DNA from: JAXHUM01 sp034189325
Lineage (GTDB): Bacteria; Desulfobacterota; DSM-4660; Desulfatiglandales; Desulfatiglandaceae
Direction of reading: 5' to 3'
Assembly: GCA_034189325.1 (NCBI GenBank)
Contig: JAXHUM010000119.1
Span: 34,407-98,406 of the forward strand
Length of the DNA stretch: 64,000 bases
Shown in pieces: positions 16,487 through 25,327 of this stretch (position 1 is its first letter; every line of letters starts with the position of its first letter). Position numbers and translations under genes: made by a program. The notes below the pieces were generated by a model. The model did no database searches. It was not told the origin of the DNA and was given only the letters and a program-made list of their open reading frames with translations.

Positions 16487-17863
16487 ATGGAGGCAAGAAA
16501 AATCCTTCTACCCGAATCGGAGATTCCACGTCAATGGTACAATATCCAAGCGGATATGCCGACTCCTCTTGAACCTCCCCTTCACCCCGGCACCGGACAG
16601 CCTGCCGGTCCTGAAGATCTGGCACCTATTTTTCCCATGCCCCTGATAGAACAGGAAGTGAGCCAGGAAAGGTTTATCGACATACCCGACGAGGTCATGG
16701 AAAAATATCTGATCTGGCGGCCTACACCCCTATACAGGGCTCGTTCCCTTGAAAAATATCTCGATACGCCCGCTAGAATCTATTTCAAAAATGAAGGTGT
16801 CAGTCCAGCTGGTAGCCATAAGCCCAATACGGCGGTGGCCCAGGCCTATTACAATAAGATCTCAGGGACAAAGCGGATTGTGACGGAAACGGGCGCTGGT
16901 CAGTGGGGAAGTGCCTTGGCCATGGCCTGCTGCCTCTTCGGCCTTGAGTGCAAGGTCTATATGGTGAAAGTTAGTTACCAACAAAAACCTTACCGTCGCC
17001 TTATGATGGAAACATGGGGGGCAAACTGCAGCGCAAGTCCCAGCACTGAGACGGAATCCGGCAGGTCTATTCTGGAGCAGAATCCGGATTCTCCAGGAAG
17101 CCTCGGGATCGCCATAAGCGAAGCTGTGGAGGCCGCGGTTACCGGTGAGAACAGCAAGTATTCCTTGGGCAGTGTCCTGAACCACGTCATGCTCCATCAG
17201 ACCGTCAACGGTCTTGAGTGCCAGAAGCAGTTGGCTGTTGCCGGTGACTACCCCGATGTGATCATCGGATGTGCCGGGGGAGGCAGCAACTTCGCCGGGA
17301 ACTGTCTGCCCTTTGTCCGTGATAAAATAAACGGCAAGGAGATCGATATTATCGCTGTCGAACCGACTTCCTGCCCGACAATGACACGTGGCCCCTTTGC
17401 CTATGACTTTGGAGACACGGTCCAGAAAACGCCTCTTTTGCCTATGCACACCCTGGGACACAATTTTATGCCCGAGCCGATTCACGCAGGCGGATTACGA
17501 TACCATGGGATGTCCCCCATTGTCAGCCAGTTGGTACTTGACAACCTGGTCAGGCCGGTGGCCGTCAATCAACTGGAGACCTTTGAGGCAGGGATCACCT
17601 TTGCCAGGACCGAAGGCTTTATAAGCGCTCCTGAGACCGACCATGCCATTGCCGTGGCTATCCAGGAGGCAGTTAAGGCGAAAGAGGAGGGCAAGGAAAA
17701 GGTTATCCTGTTCAACTGGAGCGGTCACGGTCTTGTGGATATGGCGGCCTACGAGGCTTATCTCACAGGAAAGCTCACCGACCATGCCCTGGGACAAGAA
17801 GCGATCGAGAGGGCACTAAAAGATATCGAGCCTTTTCCTAAGCCGCGTCAATATAAAGGGTAG
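16487..17863 (+). CDS. Tryptophan synthase beta-like protein, TrpB2 type
   Basis: 458 residues, longer than the roughly 400 of TrpB1, as expected for TrpB2. The PLP lysine is in GSHKPNTAVAQAYY and the phosphate-binding loop is CAGGGSNFAGN. TrpB2 joins indole and serine to tryptophan but is thought to work without a TrpA partner, and no other trp gene is near. The long N-terminal extension (PESEIPRQWYNIQADMPTP...) is typical of the group. The ATG at 16487 has AAAGGAG 6 bases upstream; an in-frame ATG at 16394 lacks one. It stands alone between two terminators. It may salvage indole. Confidence 0.9.
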   Translation: MEARKILLPESEIPRQWYNIQADMPTPLEPPLHPGTGQPAGPEDLAPIFPMPLIEQEVSQERFIDIPDEVMEKYLIWRPTPLYRARSLEKYLDTPARIYFKNEGVSPAGSHKPNTAVAQAYYNKISGTKRIVTETGAGQWGSALAMACCLFGLECKVYMVKVSYQQKPYRRLMMETWGANCSASPSTETESGRSILEQNPDSPGSLGIAISEAVEAAVTGENSKYSLGSVLNHVMLHQTVNGLECQKQLAVAGDYPDVIIGCAGGGSNFAGNCLPFVRDKINGKEIDIIAVEPTSCPTMTRGPFAYDFGDTVQKTPLLPMHTLGHNFMPEPIHAGGLRYHGMSPIVSQLVLDNLVRPVAVNQLETFEAGITFARTEGFISAPETDHAIAVAIQEAVKAKEEGKEKVILFNWSGHGLVDMAAYEAYLTGKLTDHALGQEAIERALKDIEPFPKPRQYKG

Positions 17864-17907
17864 CGGGATCCGACCCCCGTTACATTTGAACTCATGTGGA
17901 TATTTGC

Positions 17908-17938
17908 GCTCCCGGAGGCAATTCAGTTCTTCGGGAGC
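17908..17938 (+). terminator. Hairpin after the TrpB2 gene
   Basis: GCTCCCG (17908-17914) pairs with CGGGAGC (17932-17938), followed by CTCCTTTTCG. An overlapping alternative stem (GGAGGC with GCCTCC) exists. It sits 20 bases before the next small gene, so it might also be an attenuator for that gene. Confidence 0.5.
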
Positions 17939-17957
17939 CTCCTTTTCGATAGATCTC

Positions 17958-18242
17958 ATGGATAAAGAGAGTACCCCTCCAGCCGACGATTTTACCATAC
18001 GATGCCCCAGACTCGGCCATCAGATCACCTTTTCTTACTGTAGATCGGAGACCCTCGGCCTTCCCTGCTCCAAAATCCTCGATTGCTGGTTTGAACACTT
18101 CCAGGTGGAAGACTGGCTGAGAAAAGACATGTCGACGGAGGATTGGGAAAAGACATTTCAGAGGGACCCAAAGCCCAAAATAACCTCTTTGCTGGAACTG
18201 ATTGAACAGGCAAAAAAAAGGGGGGAAGAGAAGGATCGATAG
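17958..18242 (+). CDS. Small conserved-type hypothetical protein
   Basis: 94 residues from ATG 17958; no clear ribosome site. Cysteines lie in FTIRCPRLGHQITFSYCRS and LGLPCSKILDCWFEHF, four in all, spaced so that they could bind a metal ion. The C-terminus is charged and helical. I do not recognise a named family. It converges on the acyl-CoA dehydrogenase gene with 32 bases between the stops. Confidence 0.6.
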   Translation: MDKESTPPADDFTIRCPRLGHQITFSYCRSETLGLPCSKILDCWFEHFQVEDWLRKDMSTEDWEKTFQRDPKPKITSLLELIEQAKKRGEEKDR

Positions 18243-18274
18243 GCTGGGATAGAGACTCACGAGGGGAAGGGTTT

Positions 18275-19420
18275 TTATCTGCCGATCACATGATTCGCAA
18301 TGACCTGTCTCTGAATCTCTGAAGTCCCCTCATATATCGTGAAAACCCTTGCATCTCTATAATATCTCTCCACAGGAAATTCCTTGATATACCCATACCC
18401 GCCATGTATCTGGATCGCCTTGTAGGCCACCTTGTTGGCCATTTCCGAGGCAAAGACCTTGGCCATGGAGGCGGCCTTGGTGAAGTTCTCTCCTCTATCC
18501 TTCATGGCGGCGGCATTAAAAGTGAGGAGCCTTGCAGCCTCAATCTGAGTGGCCATATCGGCGATCATCCATCGAATCCCCTGAAAATTGGAGATTGCCC
18601 TGTTGAACTGGACCCGCTCTTTGGCGTAACTGACAGAGGCATCCAGGCAGGCCTGGCCCAGCCCCACAGACTGGGACGCGATGCCTATTCTTCCTCCATC
18701 CAACGAGGCCATCGAGATAATGAATCCATCACCCTCATTCCCCAGGAGGTTATCTTTTGGTATGCGGCAATCCTCGAAGATGAGTTCGGTTGTATCAGAG
18801 GCACGTAGACCCATTTTCTCCTCTTTTTTCCCCACATAGAACCCGGGGGTCCCCTTTTCCACGACAAACGCGCTAATCCCTCGATGCTGCTTTTTCTTGT
18901 CTGTGTAGGCGGTAACTACGGTCACATGGGAGTTCTTGCCTGTGGAAATGAATGTCTTGGTTCCATTGATCACATAGCTGTCTCCATCCCTCACCGCCTT
19001 TGTTTTCTGCCCCGCTGGATCCGAACCCGCGCCCGCTTCCGTCAGGGCGAAGGACCCGATTTTTTCACCTGTGGCCATGACCTTTAGATAAGTCTCTTTG
19101 AGATAGTCCGACCCAAAAGAGTAAATGGAACCGCAAACGACCGAATTGTGCACCGACATGACCACGGCCGTGGAAGCGCACGCATAAGCGACTTCCTGTA
19201 ATGCCACCGAGTAGCTGACCGTATCGGCGCCGGAGCCATTGTACTCGACAGGGACATTCATCCCCATCAGGCCCAGTTCCCCCATCTTCCTGAGGTTGTC
19301 AGCGGGAAATTCCTCGGTCCTGTCTCTCTCCGCCGCGGTTGGCAAGAGAGTCTCCCTTGCAAACTCTCTCACCATCGTTTGAATCATTTTTTGCTCTTCT
19401 GTCAATGGGTAAGCCATCAT
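18275..19420 (-). CDS. Acyl-CoA dehydrogenase (short-chain type)
   Basis: 381 residues, the standard length. FAD and substrate motifs are FALTEAGAGSDPAG and YVINGTKTFISTG. The catalytic base glutamate is in FTIYEGTSEIQRQ near the C-terminus. It oxidises a short acyl-CoA to the 2-enoyl-CoA, passing electrons to electron-transfer flavoprotein, whose genes are not in the window. It is the last gene of the minus-strand group that includes the B12 mutase and the cupin regulator. A second family member lies at 23360-24508; the two clearly differ and could act on different C4 or C5 substrates. Confidence 0.92.
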   Translation of the reverse strand: MMAYPLTEEQKMIQTMVREFARETLLPTAAERDRTEEFPADNLRKMGELGLMGMNVPVEYNGSGADTVSYSVALQEVAYACASTAVVMSVHNSVVCGSIYSFGSDYLKETYLKVMATGEKIGSFALTEAGAGSDPAGQKTKAVRDGDSYVINGTKTFISTGKNSHVTVVTAYTDKKKQHRGISAFVVEKGTPGFYVGKKEEKMGLRASDTTELIFEDCRIPKDNLLGNEGDGFIISMASLDGGRIGIASQSVGLGQACLDASVSYAKERVQFNRAISNFQGIRWMIADMATQIEAARLLTFNAAAMKDRGENFTKAASMAKVFASEMANKVAYKAIQIHGGYGYIKEFPVERYYRDARVFTIYEGTSEIQRQVIANHVIGR

Positions 19421-19450
19421 TCAGTCCTTACAGGGAAAACAGAAAAGAAA

Positions 19451-19987
19451 TTACGGTGTATAAAGCACGACCAGAATCTCTGCCTTTTCCTTGCCGATAT
19501 TTCGTAGTTTGTGCACAATAGAGGAGTTGAAATGGAGACACTGGCCGGGAGAGAGGACATTCTTGTTTTCCCCCACCATCACTTCGATCTTTCCCCTAAT
19601 CATATAATGGAATTCCTCACCAAGATGCTGATAACTCACGCCTTCATGGACCGTTCCAGGATCTATAAACACTTTGAAGGCCTTAAGATGCTTGTGCCTT
19701 GCCTCAGGTGTCAGGGTCTCATAGGTGTAGGCCTCTGTTCTCTTCTGATAGGCCTCGTCTGTGGATTCTTGTCCATCTCTTAAGAGGATACTCGAATCTA
19801 CTTCGAGGGCCCTTGAAAGCTGGAGGAGAACGGAGACAGGAGGAGTTGATTCTCCCTTTTCCACGCTGGAAATGTATTTCTGGGCAAGGCCTGTTTCATT
19901 GGCCAGGTTCTTGAGGGTCAGGCCCTTCTCCTTCCTCAGCTTCATGAGCCTTTTGCCGATTGACGGCACCTTTTTTCGAGCTATCAT
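19451..19987 (-). CDS. XRE-type HTH regulator with C-terminal cupin
   Basis: 178 residues. An XRE helix-turn-helix (IGKRLMKLRKEKGLTLKNLA, LAQKYISSVEKGESTP) occupies residues 10-65. A cupin fold follows (HEGVSYQHLGEEFHYMIRGK; LSPGQCLHFNSSIVHKLRNIG). The histidines of the cupin (H-x-GEE-H and a distal H) suggest metal or small-ligand binding. Such regulators often control catabolic operons in response to a pathway acid or CoA ester. Its place between MeaB and an acyl-CoA dehydrogenase makes these genes the likely targets. The palindrome in the promoter at 26662-26689 is one possible binding site, unproven. Confidence 0.85.
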   Translation of the reverse strand: MIARKKVPSIGKRLMKLRKEKGLTLKNLANETGLAQKYISSVEKGESTPPVSVLLQLSRALEVDSSILLRDGQESTDEAYQKRTEAYTYETLTPEARHKHLKAFKVFIDPGTVHEGVSYQHLGEEFHYMIRGKIEVMVGENKNVLSPGQCLHFNSSIVHKLRNIGKEKAEILVVLYTP

Positions 19988-20014
19988 GGGTCATCCTCTC
20001 TTACGAGGTTAACA

Positions 20015-21001
20015 TCACACTAAATCAGAGGGCACAAGTCTGTCACATGCCGTATAAGGGTCCAAATCTCCCTTCAATACGGCTGCCACGGTCTCCTCAA
20101 ATGCACCTGTTTGCAATATTTTTGAGAGAGCCCCTTCAACGAGCCGGGTCGTCACCATCTCTTTCAACTCTTCCCGCACCCTTCCCTCTATTCTCCTTGA
20201 GTGTGTTTCACCATATTTATCAATAAGGTGTTGTCTGTGCTTTTCTATTTCTTCAAGGAGTTCGGCCACGCCAATATCAAAGACGGCCTGGGCCTTCATG
20301 ATGGGTGGTCTCCATCCGCGATCCGCATGCTTCTTATGATCCATATCGAGCATTGTCCTTAGGTCACTATAGGTCTTGTCAGCACCATCCCTGTCAGCTT
20401 TGTTGATGAGAAAAATATCACCCACCTCAAGGATTCCCGCCTTGATGGCCTGGATGTCATCACCCATCCCTGGAATGACCGTCACAATGGTTGTTTGGGC
20501 GCTCTTGACAATGTCGACTTCATCCTGGCCAACGCCTACGGTCTCAACGAGGATATAGTCCTTGCCCATGGCATCCATAACGTCAATCGCACTCCTGGTC
20601 GACTGGGTCAGGCCACCGAAATGACCTCGTGTCGCCAATGAACGGATGAACACGCCCTGGTCAAGACTGTGACGCTGCATTCTGACTCGATCACCCAGAA
20701 TGGCGCCACCGGAAAAGGGACTGGTCGGGTCGACAGCCAGCACTCCGACGGTCTTGTCTTTCTTTCTTAAATGACTCACTATCTGATCCACCAGGGTGCT
20801 TTTCCCAACACCCGGCGCCCCTGTGATGCCTATCACATAACCTTTTCCCGTTGCCGGATACAGCATCTTTAAGATATCTCTGACCTCAGGAATGCCGTCA
20901 TCAATGTCTCTGATAAGCCTAGCGACAGTTCTAATATCACCGGCTTTTACGTTTTCCACGATTTTATCCATGTTTCTATCAGTCCTATCGAGGTTTGACA
21001 T
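20015..21001 (-). CDS. MeaB-like GTPase (acyl-CoA mutase chaperone)
   Basis: 328 residues. The G1 motif GAPGVGKSTLVDQ is near 60-72, the Mg-binding region is AVDPTSPFSGGAILGDR, the switch is LVETVGVGQDE and the base-specificity motif is NKAD. MeaB/ArgK proteins load adenosylcobalamin into B12-dependent acyl-CoA mutases and expel damaged cofactor. It overlaps the small mutase subunit gene by 17 bases, so the partner is clear. The same chaperone type serves methylmalonyl- and isobutyryl-CoA mutases, so it does not decide the substrate. Confidence 0.93.
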   Translation of the reverse strand: MSNLDRTDRNMDKIVENVKAGDIRTVARLIRDIDDGIPEVRDILKMLYPATGKGYVIGITGAPGVGKSTLVDQIVSHLRKKDKTVGVLAVDPTSPFSGGAILGDRVRMQRHSLDQGVFIRSLATRGHFGGLTQSTRSAIDVMDAMGKDYILVETVGVGQDEVDIVKSAQTTIVTVIPGMGDDIQAIKAGILEVGDIFLINKADRDGADKTYSDLRTMLDMDHKKHADRGWRPPIMKAQAVFDIGVAELLEEIEKHRQHLIDKYGETHSRRIEGRVREELKEMVTTRLVEGALSKILQTGAFEETVAAVLKGDLDPYTACDRLVPSDLV

Positions 21002-21389
21002 TATCCTTTACCCAATGAACAATATCGTCCAGAGACGATCCCGGCGTAAAGATTTCTCGAATACCGGCCTCTTTCAGTATCGGTATGTCTTCGTCCGGAA
21101 TAATCCCTCCTCCGCAAACGATAATGTCATCGGCTCCCTTTTCCTTTAAGAGTTCAAGAGTCCTGGGAAAGAGGTATTTATGGGCCCCTGCAAGGCTGGA
21201 AAGACCTATCATGTCGACGTCTTCTTGAATGGCTGCTTCAACTATCTCCTCGGGGGTTTGGTGAAGTCCGGTATAAACGACCTCAAAACCGGCATCGCGA
21301 TAGGCACGTGCAATTATCCTGGCCCCTCGGTCATGCCCATCCAGACCCGGCTTCGCTACCATCACTCTGATTCTCCTATTATCCTTCAT
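20985..21389 (-). CDS. Acyl-CoA mutase small (B12-binding) subunit
   Basis: 134 residues from ATG 21389, which follows AGAGGTGGTG; in-frame codons further upstream are less well supported. It is a complete cobalamin-binding Rossmann domain: KPGLDGHDRGARIIARA contains the DxHxxG motif whose histidine coordinates cobalt. GLSSLAGAHK and CGGGIIPDED form the rest of the B12 pocket. The catalytic large subunit is encoded separately at 21486-23171, 97 bases upstream, giving the two-subunit layout of isobutyryl-CoA mutase and of archaeal-type methylmalonyl-CoA mutase. Confidence 0.93.
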   Translation of the reverse strand: MKDNRRIRVMVAKPGLDGHDRGARIIARAYRDAGFEVVYTGLHQTPEEIVEAAIQEDVDMIGLSSLAGAHKYLFPRTLELLKEKGADDIIVCGGGIIPDEDIPILKEAGIREIFTPGSSLDDIVHWVKDNVKPR

Positions 21390-21485
21390 CACCACCTCTC
21401 TAATCTCCAGGATTACTCCAGCTTGCGGAGCAGTTGTCTCATGTAAGGTTGATCTCAAACAAAGAAAGGCGCAATCCTCTTAGCC

Positions 21486-23171
21486 CTAGTAGATTCCAGG
21501 ATCCCGATATTCACCAAAAACCTGTCTGTAGACATCACATATTTCCTGCAGGGTCGCATGGGCCTTGACAGCTCCTATAAGTGAATCCATAACATTTCGA
21601 TTTCCTGCGCAGGCGTCACCCACATCTTCGAGACAGGACTTGACCCTGTTGTTGTCACGTTCGGTTTTGATCCGATTGAGTTTCTCGAGCTGCAGCGCTT
21701 CAAGTTCGTCATCGATTTCGAGGATCTCAACAGGAATATCTTCTTCGGAAATGTATTTATTGACACCAACGACGGTCTTCTCTAGCTTTTCTATCTGCCT
21801 CTGATAGTTGTAGGCTGCATCGGCAATCTCTTGCTGGGGATAATTCTTCTCTATTGCCGCAAGCATTCCCCCCATGTCATCGATCTTTTGAATGATCTCA
21901 AAGGCCTCCTCCTCTAACTGGTTGGTCAGCTTTTCAACAAAGTAAGACCCCCCCAACGGATCGATGGTGTTGGCCACACCTGATTCCTCAGCGATGATCT
22001 GCTGGGTCCTCAGGGCGATAGTCGCTGCCTCCTCCGTGGGAATGGCCAGCACTTCATCCAATGAATTGGTATGTAACGATTGGGTCCCTCCCATGACTGC
22101 CGCAAGCCCCTGGAGGGCCGTCCGGACCACGTTGTTATAAGGTTGTTGTGCAGTCAGTGAACAGCCTGCCGTCTGGGTGTGAAACCGCAGCCACCATGAC
22201 CTGGGGTCTTTTGCCTTGAACCTTTCCTTCATGATCTTGGCCCACATCCTTCGGGCTGCTCGAAACTTGGCAACCTCTTCAAAGAAATCCAGGTGGGAGT
22301 TGAAAAAGAAGGAGAAGCGGGGAGCAAATTCATCAACATCCAGTCCCCTATCAATAGCAGCCTGGGTATAGGCAATGCCGTCTCCAATGGTAAAGGCAAG
22401 TTCCTGAACTGCTGTTGAACCTGCCTCCCTGATATGGTAGCCACTTATGCTGATCGTGTTCCACCTGGGAATTTCCCTTGTCCCGAATTCAACTGTATCC
22501 GTAATGAGACGAACCGATGGGTTTGGCGGGCACATGAAGGTCTTTTGGGCCGAGAACTCCTTGAGCATATCATTCTGGATGGTCCCTCCAATGACGGACC
22601 TGTCGAGCCCCCTGTTTTCCGCGACGGCAATATACATGGCCCAAATAACCGAAGCCGGAGGATTAATCGTCATGGAGGTGGTGATCTGGTCTATGGGCAG
22701 CCCTTCAAAGAGGTCCTCCATATCAACCAACGTGTCAATAGCCACCCCACATTTGCCGCACTCACCCAGTGCCTTGGGCGAACCGGTATCGTAGCCCATG
22801 AGAGTCGGCATATCAAAGGCCGTGGAGAGACCGGTCTGGCCTGCCTCCACGAGAAGATGAAACCTTTTGTTTGTGTCTTTGGCGCTTCCGAGGCCGGCAA
22901 ACATGCGCATTGTCCATAGTCGTCCCCGATACATGGAGGGCTGGACACCTCGTGTGAAGGGATATTCCCCGGGAAAAGCGAGGTCTTTCATGTAGTCGGT
23001 GTCGGCAATATCCAACGGAGAATAGATCCTCTTGATTTCTCTGTCCGAGACAGTGGAAAATCGTTCAAGACGCTCAGGCTTTGATTCGAAGATCTTGTCA
23101 AGCTTCCCTTGCCATTTCGCCTGTCCTTCTTCAATGTCTCGAAAGACTTTTTCGTCAGAGCGCATAGACAT
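21486..23171 (-). CDS. B12-dependent acyl-CoA mutase large subunit, isobutyryl-CoA mutase-like residues
   Basis: 561 residues, a free-standing catalytic TIM barrel. Family blocks are SMYRGRLWTMRMFAG, GGTIQNDMLKEFSAQKT, SISGYHIREAG (catalytic His) and TQTAGCSLTAQQPYNNV. In methylmalonyl-CoA mutase of Propionibacterium, Tyr89 (in TIRQY) and Arg207 (in ILKEFMVR) hold the substrate carboxylate. Here these positions are Phe91 and Gln209, the pair described for isobutyryl-CoA mutase. I therefore expect conversion of isobutyryl-CoA to n-butyryl-CoA rather than methylmalonyl-CoA to succinyl-CoA. Butyryl-CoA oxidation genes (dehydrogenase, crotonase, thiolase) lie directly upstream, which fits. Automatic naming as methylmalonyl-CoA mutase is likely and probably wrong. 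The alignment was done by eye. Confidence 0.88.
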   Translation of the reverse strand: MSMRSDEKVFRDIEEGQAKWQGKLDKIFESKPERLERFSTVSDREIKRIYSPLDIADTDYMKDLAFPGEYPFTRGVQPSMYRGRLWTMRMFAGLGSAKDTNKRFHLLVEAGQTGLSTAFDMPTLMGYDTGSPKALGECGKCGVAIDTLVDMEDLFEGLPIDQITTSMTINPPASVIWAMYIAVAENRGLDRSVIGGTIQNDMLKEFSAQKTFMCPPNPSVRLITDTVEFGTREIPRWNTISISGYHIREAGSTAVQELAFTIGDGIAYTQAAIDRGLDVDEFAPRFSFFFNSHLDFFEEVAKFRAARRMWAKIMKERFKAKDPRSWWLRFHTQTAGCSLTAQQPYNNVVRTALQGLAAVMGGTQSLHTNSLDEVLAIPTEEAATIALRTQQIIAEESGVANTIDPLGGSYFVEKLTNQLEEEAFEIIQKIDDMGGMLAAIEKNYPQQEIADAAYNYQRQIEKLEKTVVGVNKYISEEDIPVEILEIDDELEALQLEKLNRIKTERDNNRVKSCLEDVGDACAGNRNVMDSLIGAVKAHATLQEICDVYRQVFGEYRDPGIY

Positions 23172-23359
23172 ACGTCACCTCGCTTATCTGAAACCATGTA
23201 TAATAGATGGAATCTGTTAGCCTTTAGCAGTCAGATTTCAGCAAAGAGGAAGGGAAAATCATTCATCAGCTAAGGGCCAACAGCCTATTTCTCCATCCAG
23301 ACGTCTTCTTAGGAATTAGCACCCGTGAGTACTCGGCGAGAGCAACAACCTACTGTCAT

Positions 23360-24508
23360 TTATCGGCCTTTGATCAGGTTGCTCGATATGACGACTCGCA
23401 TGATCTCGTTGGTGCCCTCATAAATCTGGCATATCTTTGCGTCACGCATGTGACGCTCCATGGGGTATTCCTTGCAGTAACCATATCCACCGAGAATTTG
23501 CACCCCTTCCACAGAGGCCCTCATGGTTACATCCGATGCATACATCTTGGCCATGGCAGCTTCTTTTTCATAAGGCTTTCCATGATCTTCCAGCCATGCG
23601 GCCCTGAGAGTCAGGAGTTCCGCCGCATCGAGTTCCGTGGCCATATCCGCCAGTTTCCATTGAATCGCCTGAAAAGAGGTTATAGGCTTGCCAAACTGTT
23701 CCCGTGTCTTGGCATACTCTAAGGACTCTTCCAGCACGGCCCTGCCTATGCCGATCGCCTGGGAGGCAATGCCTATCCTGCCGCCATCAAGGGTGGTCAA
23801 CATCTGCTTGAACCCGTCTCCCTGTTGCCCTAAAAGGGCGTCGGCCGGTACCTTTGCGTTTTCAAAGATCAATTCCGCAGTTCCGGAGCCCAGGATGCCC
23901 AGTTTGTCTTCGAGCCGCCCTACTTTAAAACCTGGTGTATTGTCGAGGTCGATAACAAAGGAGCTGATACCTTTGTAGCCCTTCCCCTTATCAGTGATAG
24001 CCGCAATAACGGCATAGGACGCCACATTGCCATTGGTAATAAACTTCTTCTCTCCGTTTATAATCCATCCATCGCCTTCCTGGACGGCCATTGTACGCAC
24101 TGCCGCTGCGTCTGAACCGGCGCCTGCCTCTGTCAATCCATAGCAACCCAGAGTTTCTCCCGAAGCACATGGAGCGAGGTATTTCATTTTCTGATCTTCC
24201 GTACCAAAGGCATAAACAGGAAAGCAGTAGAGAGAATTATTTGCCGACATGATAACGCCTGTTGACGCGCAGGCCTTGGAGATCTCGATAAGGGCCACGA
24301 CATAGCTGACATAATCCATCCCCCCCCCGCCATATTGATCAGGCACGGCAATTCCAAGCAATTTCAACTCGCTCAGCTTCTTAACGATTTCTTCCGGATG
24401 GATATGTTTTTCATCGAGTTCCGCGGCCTTTGGTTTGATCTCTGTCTCTGCAAACCGTTTGGCCATATCACGGACCATCTGTTGCTCTTCTGTCAGCTGA
24501 AAATCCAT
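23360..24508 (-). CDS. Acyl-CoA dehydrogenase (butyryl-CoA dehydrogenase-like)
   Basis: 382 residues with GCYGLTEAGAGSDAAA, WIINGEKKFITNG and the catalytic base in QIYEGTNEIMRVV. It starts 1 base after the stop of the enoyl-CoA hydratase gene, in an operon with that enzyme and a thiolase, so it probably makes crotonyl-CoA from butyryl-CoA. Electrons would leave through electron-transfer flavoprotein, which is not encoded here. There are 188 bases without a gene between its stop and the mutase gene; no clear terminator is seen there, so the operon may continue. Confidence 0.92.
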   Translation of the reverse strand: MDFQLTEEQQMVRDMAKRFAETEIKPKAAELDEKHIHPEEIVKKLSELKLLGIAVPDQYGGGGMDYVSYVVALIEISKACASTGVIMSANNSLYCFPVYAFGTEDQKMKYLAPCASGETLGCYGLTEAGAGSDAAAVRTMAVQEGDGWIINGEKKFITNGNVASYAVIAAITDKGKGYKGISSFVIDLDNTPGFKVGRLEDKLGILGSGTAELIFENAKVPADALLGQQGDGFKQMLTTLDGGRIGIASQAIGIGRAVLEESLEYAKTREQFGKPITSFQAIQWKLADMATELDAAELLTLRAAWLEDHGKPYEKEAAMAKMYASDVTMRASVEGVQILGGYGYCKEYPMERHMRDAKICQIYEGTNEIMRVVISSNLIKGR

Positions 24509-24509
24509 T

Positions 24510-25298
24510 TTAGTCTAATTCTCCTTTAAATTCGGGTTTCCTTTTTTCGAGAAACGCAGCGGTTCCCTCTTTCATATCAGGGCTGGAGGCGCAAGCCATA
24601 AAGGCCTCTGCTTCATAGTAACAACCCGAGCGAAGATCAAGGTTGACTCCCCGATCCACAGATCGCTTGGCCGCTCTCATGGATACTTTCCCCTTTGACG
24701 CCATAATGCCGGCAGTCTTCATTGTTTCTTCCCAGAGTTTTTCAGGCGGAAAGACCTTGTTTACAAGGCCGATATCCTTTGCTTCATCAGCACTGATCAT
24801 CCCACCGGTCATGCACATCTCTTTTGCAAGGGCCTTTCCCACGAGACGGGGGAGCCGCTGGGTCCCTCCAAAGCCCGGAATAAGGCCGAGGTTAATCTCC
24901 GGCAGGCCGAACTTGGCATTGCTGGAGGCATAAATAAAATCACAAGCCATGGCTATTTCGCAGCCGCCTCCCAGGGCAAACCCGTTAACAGAGGCGATAA
25001 CCGGTATGGGCAACATTTCAAAGCGGAAGAAAAGCTCCTGTCCTTCCCGTGAAAACGTGCGGCTCTGAAGAGGATCGAGCTTTGTCAGATGAGCGATATC
25101 GGCTCCCGCCACAAAGGCCTTTTCACCCTCCCCCGTAAGTACCAGAACCCTTACGGACTTGTCCGCCTCGATCTTGTCCAGAGCATCAGCAACCTCACTA
25201 AGGACTGCTTGATTGATGGCGTTCAAGGCCTTCGGCCTGTTGAACTTGATAACAGCCACATCCCCATCTCTTTCAAAAATGATATTTTCATAAGCCAT
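24510..25298 (-). CDS. Enoyl-CoA hydratase (crotonase)
   Basis: 262 residues from ATG 25298. AAGGAG lies 6 bases upstream of it and 3 bases upstream of the adjacent ATG 25301. A further ATG at 25331 overlaps the thiolase stop and would add 11 residues. The oxyanion-hole segments are AFVAGADIAHLTKLD and SVNGFALGGGCEIAMACD. The two catalytic glutamates are expected in the GGGCE region and in LPEINLGLIPGFGGTQRL; both regions are intact. It hydrates crotonyl-CoA to 3-hydroxybutyryl-CoA. The matching dehydrogenase is not in this operon; a candidate lies at 48117-48974. Confidence 0.93.
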   Translation of the reverse strand: MAYENIIFERDGDVAVIKFNRPKALNAINQAVLSEVADALDKIEADKSVRVLVLTGEGEKAFVAGADIAHLTKLDPLQSRTFSREGQELFFRFEMLPIPVIASVNGFALGGGCEIAMACDFIYASSNAKFGLPEINLGLIPGFGGTQRLPRLVGKALAKEMCMTGGMISADEAKDIGLVNKVFPPEKLWEETMKTAGIMASKGKVSMRAAKRSVDRGVNLDLRSGCYYEAEAFMACASSPDMKEGTAAFLEKRKPEFKGELD

Positions 25299-25327
25299 CA
25301 TTGTCTCCTTCACATCTATTTTTAAAT

